From an uncultured Thermomicrobiales bacterium (GTDB lineage Bacteria; Chloroflexota; Chloroflexia; Thermomicrobiales; UBA6265), in contig CADCWH010000269.1 in NCBI GenBank assembly GCA_902806395.1, forward strand, positions 1-7,639: a stretch of 7,639 nt of DNA. The letters are read 5' to 3'. Each line of letters opens with the position of its first letter. The first letter of the stretch is position 1. The position numbers and the translations under genes are program-made. The notes under the pieces are model-generated. The model was given only the letters and a program-made list of their open reading frames with translations, had not been told where the DNA came from and did no database searches. Shown one piece after another: positions 1-5,015 of the stretch.

Positions 1-881
1 GCCGAAGACAGGACGGTCACGGTCCCAACCACCACGACGATGGCCTGGACCAGCGGGATGTCCCGGTCCTGGACTGCCCCGAGTGCCAGTCGGCCGAGGC
101 CGGGATAGGCGAATACCGACTCGACCACGATGGCCCCACCGACCAGGAACCCGAGCTGCACCCCGAGGAACGCCAGGATCGGCGCGGCGATCGCCGGCGC
201 CATGTGGAAGGCGACGATGTCCCGTTCCCGCAGACCTTTTCCCCGTGCCGTCCGAACCCAATCCTCCCCGCGGATCTCCACCAAGGTGACCGACAGTAAC
301 CTGACGATCATTGCGGCCGGGTACAGGCCGAGGGCGATCGAGGGCAGCACTAGCGACCGCGGCCCGTCCAGGCCCGAGGCGGGGAACCACCGTCGCTCGA
401 CGGCGAACCCGAGGATCAGGACCGATCCCAACCAGAAGGCGGGCACTGCCTGGCCGACGAGCGACACCGACCCCGCCAGGGACTGCAGCGGCCCGCGCCT
501 GCGGCCGCCGCTGGCTAACCCGAGCGGGACGCCCACGGCGACCGCCAAGCCCATCGCCGCTCCCGTCAGGGCCAAGCTCGCGGGCAGGCGATCCACGGCC
601 GCGTCGAGGGCGGGTCGCCGCTGACCCCACGACTCCCCCAAGTCGCCCCTGGCCGCCCGGCCGAGGAAAAGCCCGTACTGGCGCACGATGGGCTCGTCCA
701 GGCCGAGCCGGCGGCGCAACGCCTCACGGTCCGCAACGGAGGCGTCCGGCGGTGCCATCGCATCCACCGGGTCACCGCTCAGGTGGCCGAGAGCGAACGC
801 GAACGTCGCCACCCCGAGGAGCACGAGCAGGGCATATCCCAGTTTCCTGACGATGGTTGCCCCGATGCCGAAGGCGATCAT
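1..881 (-). CDS. DppB/OppB/NikB-type ABC transporter permease (3' end off window)
   Basis: Inner-membrane permease of the peptide/opine/nickel ABC importer class. The open frame runs from ATG at 881 off the left edge with 293 codons and no stop. The family is usually about 305-340 residues, so only the last few dozen at most are missing. Visible marks are an N-terminal membrane segment (about residues 14-34) followed by SGDPVDAM, which matches the usual 'APGDP' region, then RRRLGLDEPIVRQY (57-69) and GDLGESW (79-85). The EAA cytoplasmic loop is at about 202-230 (WVRTARGKGL at 208-217), followed by the hallmark VESVFAYPGLGRLALGAVQDRDIPLVQ (253-279, given here by its key residues YPGLG and DRDIPLVQ). 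The start is chosen because hydrophobic segment 1 follows normally; AAGGG lies about 7 nt upstream. A GTG 24 nt upstream is possible. It is the first gene after an FMN riboswitch leader. Substrate is not readable from a permease; peptides, nickel or, given the riboswitch, a flavin are all possible. Confidence 0.93.
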   Translation of the reverse strand, partial: MIAFGIGATIVRKLGYALLVLLGVATFAFALGHLSGDPVDAMAPPDASVADREALRRRLGLDEPIVRQYGLFLGRAARGDLGESWGQRRPALDAAVDRLPASLALTGAAMGLAVAVGVPLGLASGGRRRGPLQSLAGSVSLVGQAVPAFWLGSVLILGFAVERRWFPASGLDGPRSLVLPSIALGLYPAAMIVRLLSVTLVEIRGEDWVRTARGKGLRERDIVAFHMAPAIAAPILAFLGVQLGFLVGGAIVVESVFAYPGLGRLALGAVQDRDIPLVQAIVVVVGTVTVLSS

Positions 882-1157
882 CGTCTTGCCCTTGAAGCAC
901 GGCACGGGCCCACCCAGTCCGCCGGGTGATGCCCTGGACCGTCGGCAGCAGGCGCGAGGCGGCCCGAACCGGCACTGCGGGAGACCCGCGTCCCTTCGTC
1001 CGAGCGACCCGTCGTCGCCTCCACCGCGTCACCCGTCATCCGAACTCCCGTCCATGCGAAGACCCCCGGCAGCCGATGGCTCCCGGGGGTCAGATGGACG
1101 ATGGGTTCGGACAATGCACGGCAACGCCCGCGGGACGAAGCCCGTGGCGAACCGCAC
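882..1157 (-). other. Long structured 5' leader between the FMN aptamer and the permease gene
   Basis: These 276 nt separate the 3' strand of the aptamer's P1 from the permease ATG. I find no convincing gene here: short open frames on both strands lack family sequence and Shine-Dalgarno support, and are expected at this GC content. Just after P1 there is a small hairpin (CGGG, 6-nt loop, CCCG, about 1145-1128), then the large three-tier stem at 1111-1039. The remaining 156 nt up to the ATG contain no clear regulatory sequence. The expression platform of the riboswitch should lie in this stretch, either as a terminator in the large stem or as a ribosome-site mask nearer the ATG. I cannot decide between these by eye. 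Confidence 0.5.
1039..1111 (-). other. Three-tier stem-loop in the riboswitch leader (possible expression platform or terminator)
   Basis: On the minus strand TCCGAAC (1111-1105) pairs with GTTCGGA (1045-1039). Then TCGTCCAT (1101-1094) pairs with ATGGACGG (1055-1048, one G-U). Then GACCCCCGGgAGCC (1091-1078) pairs with GGCTgCCGGGGGTC (1074-1061), with a single mismatch and a 3-nt loop. The tiers are 7, 8 and 14 bp, joined by small internal loops. Nesting of three independent complementary segments in the right order argues against chance. There is no U-run after it, so it is not a textbook intrinsic terminator; the position downstream of the aptamer suggests a regulatory role. Confidence 0.6.
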
Positions 1158-1296
1158 GCCTTCTCCCATCCGGACTGTACCGTCGGCACCGGGATTTCAC
1201 CGGTTCATGCCGGCGCGGATCGCGCTGGCTCGCGGGCTGTCACCGCCGGTCAGGACTCAGTCGACCAATGCGTCGACCTCACCTCACCCCGAAAGC
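1158..1296 (-). ncRNA. FMN riboswitch (RFN element) aptamer
   Basis: Cis-acting RNA that binds flavin mononucleotide and normally represses riboflavin synthesis or uptake genes. Read on the minus strand, the conserved RFN blocks occur in order: GCTTTC (P1 5' strand, 1296-1291), CGGGG, GACCGGCGGT, CAGCCCGCGAGC, a variable stem GCGCG-atc-CGCGC (1225-1213), ACCGGTGAAATCCCGGT closed by GGCA/TGCC, GCCGACGGT, AGTCCGGATGGGAGAAGG, and GAAGGC (P1 3' strand, 1163-1158). The last blocks are nearly identical to the family consensus, so identification is firm. An oddity is an 18-nt palindromic extension in the loop of the second helix (1277-1260). It sits about 6 nt after the predicted transcription start and 276 nt before the DppB-type permease, the only gene downstream in the window. 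Confidence 0.95.
1260..1277 (-). repeat. Palindromic stem insertion in riboswitch loop L2
   Basis: Two GTCGAC hexamers (1277-1272 and 1265-1260) flank a 6-nt spacer and can form a 6-bp hairpin. It falls exactly where the consensus second helix has a short loop of the GGTGAAATTCC type. The flanking GGTGA and GAGTCC still look like the two halves of that loop. It therefore reads as an extra stem set into L2 rather than a loss of L2. Confidence 0.6.
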
Positions 1297-1407
1297 TATG
1301 CTTCCCAAAGGATAGCGGCTCTGGCGAGGTGCGTCAAACTCATTAGGCGTGGATCGGACGTGACCGGGGACAGCCACTCATCGGCCACTCGATGCTGGTG
1401 TCGTCTC
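1297..1407 (-). other. Intergenic gap between livF and the FMN riboswitch
   Basis: 111 bp after the livF stop. Apart from the promoter, it contains a short direct repeat of GCCACTC (two copies, on the plus strand at about 1373-1390). I see no strong hairpin with a T-run, so termination of the liv operon is not obvious. Some readthrough into the riboswitch leader is possible. Confidence 0.5.
1309..1337 (-). promoter_or_regulatory. Sigma70-type promoter of the FMN riboswitch transcript
   Basis: On the minus strand TTGACG (1337-1332, 5 of 6 with TTGACA) is followed by exactly 17 nt and TATCCT (1314-1309, 4 of 6 with TATAAT). A start about 7 nt further would fall near 1302, some 6 nt before the first P1 base of the aptamer at 1296. 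The agreement between promoter position and aptamer start supports both calls. It also shows that the permease unit need not depend on readthrough from livF. Confidence 0.7.
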
Positions 1408-2154
1408 TTAACCGCCGAGATACAGTCGCTTCACCCGTTCGTCGGCCAAAAGTGCGCCGCCGGGACCGGTGAAGCGGTTGCGGCCCAGTTCGAGGACGTA
1501 GCCCCGGTCGCTGACCGACAGGGACTTCGTCGCGTTTTGCTCTACCAGCAGCAACGTCATCCCCGCATCACGCAACTCACCGATCTTCTCGAAGACTAGT
1601 TCGACGAAGCGCGGCGCGAGGCCGAGCGATGGTTCGTCCATCAGCACCACTCGGGGCTCGATCATCAGCGCCCGGCCCATCGCCAGCATCTGCTGTTCAC
1701 CACCGCTCATCGTGCCCGCCATCTGCTTGCGGCGCTCCGCGAGTCGAGGAAAGAGGGTCAACACCTGGTCCATCGTCCGGGCCACCTGTCCCCGGTCGCC
1801 GACTGAATAGGCCCCCATCTCCAGGTTCTCGCTGACGGTCATGTCTTTGAAGACGATCCTGCCCTGGGGCACATACGAGATGCCCCGCCGGACGACCAGG
1901 TCGGTCCGAAGGCCGGTGATCGGCCCGCCGTCGAAGGTCACGTCGCCCTTCCAGGGCCTGAGGAACCCCATGATCACCTTCAGGACCGTGCTCTTACCTG
2001 CGCCGTTGGGCCCGATGATGCTGACGACCTCGCCGGGGTAGAGGTCGAGCGAGATGTCGTGCAGGATCTGGACATTGCCATAGGCCGCGTCCACGTCCCT
2101 CAGGCTCAGCACGGGCGTGTCAGCCGGGCCGTCACGGGGATCGTCAGCGGCCAA
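1408..2154 (-). CDS. livF: Branched-chain amino acid-type ABC transporter ATP-binding protein LivF
   Basis: Second ATPase subunit of the Liv/HAAT importer; with LivG it hydrolyses ATP at the cytoplasmic face of the LivH-LivM channel. It has 248 residues, normal for the family. Seen in order: Walker A GPNGAGKST (48-56), Q-loop Q97 in YVPQGR, signature MSGGEQQ (149-155), Walker B VVLMDEP (169-175) with catalytic E174, and VEQN (204-207). VEQN is the LivF-typical replacement of the H-loop histidine and separates it from LivG. The start is a TTG at 2154, chosen because GGAGG lies exactly 6 nt upstream (2165-2161). The next candidate, GTG at 2112, has no such site. The TTG start overlaps the end of livG by 11 bp, so it should be translated by coupling. 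It is the last gene of the liv operon; a new promoter follows about 70 bp after its stop. Confidence 0.96.
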   Translation of the reverse strand: MAADDPRDGPADTPVLSLRDVDAAYGNVQILHDISLDLYPGEVVSIIGPNGAGKSTVLKVIMGFLRPWKGDVTFDGGPITGLRTDLVVRRGISYVPQGRIVFKDMTVSENLEMGAYSVGDRGQVARTMDQVLTLFPRLAERRKQMAGTMSGGEQQMLAMGRALMIEPRVVLMDEPSLGLAPRFVELVFEKIGELRDAGMTLLLVEQNATKSLSVSDRGYVLELGRNRFTGPGGALLADERVKRLYLGG

Positions 2155-2878
2155 AGTAGGCCTCCATCACGTTCGGGTCGGCTCGGACCTCGGCCGGAGT
2201 GCCGTGGGCGATCACCTCCCCATGGTCAAGGACGAAGAGGTCCCGACAGATCTCCATCATGATCTTCATCTCGTGGTCGGTCACGACCACCGTCATTCCC
2301 CCGTCCAACCAGTGCTCGACCTGTTCGAGCAACCTGCGCTCCATCACCGGGTTCACCCCGGCGAACGGCTCGTCGAGCATCACCAGTGTGGGGTCGGTCA
2401 TCATCAAACGAACGAACTCGACCAGTTTCTGCTGACCGTAGGAGAGGTTGGCGGCGTACTCATCCCGCATGTGGCGCAGGGCGACCAGGTCGAGCAAGGT
2501 ATCGGCCCGTTCCCGGTTCTCGGTCCGGGAGCCGCGGCTGACCACGATCAGGTTCTCGAACACGGACATCTGGCCGAACAGTCGTGTGAGCTGGAACGTC
2601 CGGCCGATCCCCAGCCGGTTGACGCGGTCCGGCGCGGCGCGGGTGATGTCGGTTCCCTGGAATCGGATGACGCCGCTGTCGGCCGGCGTCACACCCGTGA
2701 CGGCGTTGAACAGCGTGGATTTCCCGGACCCGTTCGGACCGATGACGCCTGTCACCTGCCCGGGGGAGATCGACATCGTCACCCCAGACAGCGCGTGCAG
2801 CCCGCCGAACCGCTTGGATACCGAATCGATCTGCAAGATCGGGACGGTATCGGCCGGAGACCCGTCCGAAGCGCTCAT
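2144..2878 (-). CDS. livG: Branched-chain amino acid-type ABC transporter ATP-binding protein LivG
   Basis: First ATPase subunit of the Liv/HAAT importer, 244 residues from ATG 2878. Walker A GPNGSGKST (47-55), Q-loop Q96 in GRTFQ, signature LSYGQQ (145-150), Walker B LVMLDEP (165-171) with catalytic E170, and H-loop H202 in TDHEM. RTFQ and the LSYGQQ form of the signature are typical of LivG, as is the C-terminal end EAYFGR. The start: ATG 2878 overlaps the livM stop as ATGA and has GAGGAG 9 nt upstream. A GTG at 2902 would add eight residues but would place that GAGGAG inside the gene, so I prefer the ATG. All catalytic residues are present, so the subunit looks functional. Confidence 0.96.
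   Translation of the reverse strand: MSASDGSPADTVPILQIDSVSKRFGGLHALSGVTMSISPGQVTGVIGPNGSGKSTLFNAVTGVTPADSGVIRFQGTDITRAAPDRVNRLGIGRTFQLTRLFGQMSVFENLIVVSRGSRTENRERADTLLDLVALRHMRDEYAANLSYGQQKLVEFVRLMMTDPTLVMLDEPFAGVNPVMERRLLEQVEHWLDGGMTVVVTDHEMKIMMEICRDLFVLDHGEVIAHGTPAEVRADPNVMEAYFGR
2161..2165 (-). promoter_or_regulatory. Shine-Dalgarno site that fixes the livF TTG start
   Basis: GGAGG on the minus strand, 6 nt before TTG 2154 and inside the last codons of livG. It is the best ribosome site in the operon and the main reason to accept the rare TTG start. Confidence 0.7.
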
Positions 2879-3999
2879 AGCCGTCGGCTCCTCGGCAGCC
2901 ACCCCACTCGCTGGAGCAGGGCGACGAAGCCGCCCGGCATGAAGAGGACCACCAGCACGATCAGGCCACCGAAGACGATCTGGTAGGCGTTCGGGTCCCG
3001 AGACCAGACCTCTTCTGAAACCAGGGTCAACACCACCGCCCCCAGGATTGGTCCGATCACCGTCCCCTGCCCACCGAGCATCGAGGTGGCGATCGCGCGG
3101 ATGCTCCAGATCACCGCGAAGAACGCCGGCGGGTCGATATAGCCCGTGTGGCGAGCGTAGATCGCCCCAGCCGCACCGGGAAAGAAGGAACTCAGGACGA
3201 ACGCGCCCAACTTATGGGCAGTCGTGTTGATCCCCATCGCCCGGGCGGCGCCTTCGTCGTCGCGGATCGCCAGCAGTCTCAACCCGAACCGGGACGTCGC
3301 CACGGCGTAGGAGACCACGGCGACCACGACGGCCAACACCAGCATCGCGTAATAGTTGGTGAGGCGCTCGCTCCGCTCGTAGAGGATCGGCAGGAAGACC
3401 CCGGAACCACCGAAGGTGACCGAATCCCAAGCCGTGACGATGATGCTGGCCAATTCGGTGAGCCCCAGCATGGCCACGGCGAAGTACGGGCCACGCAGGC
3501 GGAGCGTCGGGTAGCCGATCACGGCCGCGACGAGAGCCGTCGCCGCTCCCCCCGCTAGCACGGCCACGTACCAGGTCGCCGCACCGTGGTAGATCAACAA
3601 GCCACCGACGTAGGCGCCGATGCCGAAGAAGCCGGCGTGTCCGAACGAGACGTAGCCGGTGAAGCCAGAGATGAGGTTCCAGCTCGATGCCAGGCAGATC
3701 GTCAGCAGCACCGTGATCGCTAGGGAGACGGTGTAATCGCTGGCGTTCATCGGCAGGAATGCCATCACACCGGCCGCCACGGCGAGCAGGACGCCGTAGA
3801 TCCCCCCGGTGTATCGCTCCCAGGCGGGCAGCGGCCGCGTCACGGCGCGCGGCGTGCCGATCTCCCGGTCGCCGTCATCCGTGAGCGGCAATGGCGTCTC
3901 GACCACCCCGTCGTCCGGCGACACCCGACCGCCCACGGGCCGAACCCGTAGTTGGTCTGGCACGCCGGGTGACGGTGAACCGGAGAACCCCGCGCTCAC
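2875..3999 (-). CDS. livM: Branched-chain amino acid-type ABC transporter permease LivM
   Basis: One of the two membrane subunits of the Liv/HAAT importer (BPD_transp_2 family), 374 residues. About ten hydrophobic segments start near residue 66. The family hallmark GYVSFGHAGFFGIGAY is at 115-130 and PTLRLRGPYFA at 164-174. The cytoplasmic coupling region runs RFGLRLLAIRDDEGAARAMGI (237-257, key residues AIRDDEGAA), and GGQGTVIGPILGA is at 309-321. The start is GTG 3999, overlapping the LivH stop by 4 bp (GTGA). The apparent AAGGAG site (4004-3999) runs into the start codon, which is unusually close, and the next in-frame GTG is 36 nt away. The first 60 or so residues are hydrophilic and Pro/Gly/Asp-rich, longer than most LivM N-termini, so either a cytoplasmic tail or a start further in is possible. 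It ends in an ATGA overlap with livG. Confidence 0.95.
   Translation of the reverse strand: MSAGFSGSPSPGVPDQLRVRPVGGRVSPDDGVVETPLPLTDDGDREIGTPRAVTRPLPAWERYTGGIYGVLLAVAAGVMAFLPMNASDYTVSLAITVLLTICLASSWNLISGFTGYVSFGHAGFFGIGAYVGGLLIYHGAATWYVAVLAGGAATALVAAVIGYPTLRLRGPYFAVAMLGLTELASIIVTAWDSVTFGGSGVFLPILYERSERLTNYYAMLVLAVVVAVVSYAVATSRFGLRLLAIRDDEGAARAMGINTTAHKLGAFVLSSFFPGAAGAIYARHTGYIDPPAFFAVIWSIRAIATSMLGGQGTVIGPILGAVVLTLVSEEVWSRDPNAYQIVFGGLIVLVVLFMPGGFVALLQRVGWLPRSRRL
2888..2893 (-). promoter_or_regulatory. Shine-Dalgarno site deciding the livG start
   Basis: GAGGAG on the minus strand within the end of livM, 9 nt before ATG 2878. It favours the ATGA-overlap start over the upstream GTG at 2902. 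Confidence 0.55.
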
Positions 4000-4850
4000 T
4001 CCTTGACCCCGAAGAACCCGCTCGGCCGGATCAACAGCACGAGGACCAGCGCGGCATACGAGACGCCCTGGGCGATCTGGGTGTCGGTCCAGTAGGCCGC
4101 CAAGGTCTCACCTACCCCGAGGACCAGCGCCCCGGCGAAGGCGCCGCCGAAGGAGCCCAGCCCCCCCAGCACGATGATCGCGAACGCCTTCCCAATGAAC
4201 ATGCGTCCCATCTCGGGGTAGATCGAGAAGATCATCGCGACCAGTGATCCCGCGATGGCCGCTAGCGCCGCGCCCAGGGCGAAGGTCATGAGGCGCACCT
4301 GGCGCACGTCCACCCCGCAAACCTCGGCCACGTCCGGCTGCTGGCTCGTCGCCCGGATCGCCTTGCCGAACCGCGATCGCTGCAGGAAGAGGTAGACCAG
4401 TCCCGTCACTGCTAGGGCGACGGCGAAGGCAAGCAGACGGGAGCGCGACAGCGACAGGTCCCCGACGCCCCACGAGCCGGAGAGGAATGGTACCGATCGA
4501 AAGTTGGCCGTGAATCGGTTGAGGGCGATCCCCTGTAGGAGGGTCGAGAGACCAAACGTTAGGAGCAACGACGACAGCAATGGCTGGCCGACCACCCGCT
4601 CGATCAGGAATTGCTGGAACAGCAGTCCCAGCCCGAAGAGCAGCACGGCGGAGATGGGCAGGGTGACCAGCGGATTGACGCCCCAGCCATCGTACAGCGC
4701 GAAGGTGACGTAGGCACCGAGCATCATCAATTCGCCGTGGGCGAGGTTGATGATGCGCATCACGCCGAAGATCGTGTTCAGACCGGCGGCGAAGACCGCG
4801 TAGACCCCGCCGAGGAGGAGTCCGCTCACGACGACCTGGATGATATCCAT
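3996..4850 (-). CDS. livH: Branched-chain amino acid-type ABC transporter permease LivH
   Basis: The other membrane subunit of the Liv/HAAT importer, 284 residues, the usual LivH length. Eight or so hydrophobic segments. Family marks are GLLLGGVYAVFAAGLNTIFGV near the N-terminus (10-30, key residues GGVYA and GLN), INLAHGELMMLGAY (34-47), RFGKAIRATSQQPDVAEVCGV (160-180, key residues AIRATSQ) as the coupling region, VLGGLGSFGGAFAGALVLG (227-245), and a C-terminal RPSGFFG (275-281). The ATG at 4850 is chosen because MDIIQ runs directly into segment 1. I see no clear Shine-Dalgarno before it. It overlaps livM by 4 bp and stands 165 bp after the binding-protein gene, so it begins the tightly coupled permease/ATPase block. 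Confidence 0.96.
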   Translation of the reverse strand: MDIIQVVVSGLLLGGVYAVFAAGLNTIFGVMRIINLAHGELMMLGAYVTFALYDGWGVNPLVTLPISAVLLFGLGLLFQQFLIERVVGQPLLSSLLLTFGLSTLLQGIALNRFTANFRSVPFLSGSWGVGDLSLSRSRLLAFAVALAVTGLVYLFLQRSRFGKAIRATSQQPDVAEVCGVDVRQVRLMTFALGAALAAIAGSLVAMIFSIYPEMGRMFIGKAFAIIVLGGLGSFGGAFAGALVLGVGETLAAYWTDTQIAQGVSYAALVLVLLIRPSGFFGVKE

Positions 4851-4936
4851 CAGCGGGCGCCAGCGATCTCGCGCGTCTCGCGGTGCGCCAACGACCCGAC
4901 CCTCACGGCTTGAGCCCGAAAGGCAATCGGAACTGG

Positions 4937-4959
4937 CCCCGCCCGGTGACCGGGCGGGG
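4937..4959 (-). terminator. Perfect GC hairpin between the binding-protein gene and livH
   Basis: CCCCGCCCGG and CCGGGCGGGG form a perfect 10-bp stem with a 3-nt loop. There is no T-run after it, so on the minus strand it is more likely a partial terminator or a 3' stabiliser of the binding-protein mRNA than a full stop. Such hairpins commonly let ABC operons make more binding protein than permease. The right arm sequence is repeated in tandem just beyond (4961-4970). Confidence 0.5.
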
Positions 4960-4970
4960 ACGGGCGGGGA
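4951..4970. repeat. Tandem 10-bp repeat next to the intercistronic hairpin
   Basis: CGGGCGGGGA occurs twice head to tail (4951-4960 and 4961-4970). Both copies can pair with the single complementary arm at 4937-4945, so two alternative hairpins are possible. It probably arose by slippage. Confidence 0.6.
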
Positions 4971-5015
4971 CTCAACATGGGCGCTCCATCCGGGCTCGCC
5001 TCACGGCGGCGATAC

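Noticed and set aside
130..624. Plus-strand open frame of 164 codons, and the overlapping frame at 311-850
   Set aside because: Both are antisense to the DppB-type permease, whose motifs are clear on the minus strand. The Arg/Pro/Ala-rich products have no recognisable domain.
1061..1091. Calling the inner 14-bp stem a plain intrinsic terminator
   Set aside because: No T-run follows on the minus strand, and two further outer stems enclose it. I report it as a structured leader element instead.
772..1189. Two minus-strand open frames (772-1032 and 878-1189) in the leader
   Set aside because: They overlap the aptamer's end, the large stem or the permease start in another frame. The products are Arg-rich and have no Shine-Dalgarno site.
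688..1599. Plus-strand open frame of 303 codons
   Set aside because: It runs antisense through the permease gene, the FMN riboswitch and the end of livF. It has no family sequence, and long antisense frames are expected at this GC content.
2117..2986. Plus-strand open frame of 289 codons
   Set aside because: It is antisense to livG, which has all ATPase motifs. Its His/Asp/Gly-rich composition is typical of a shadow frame.
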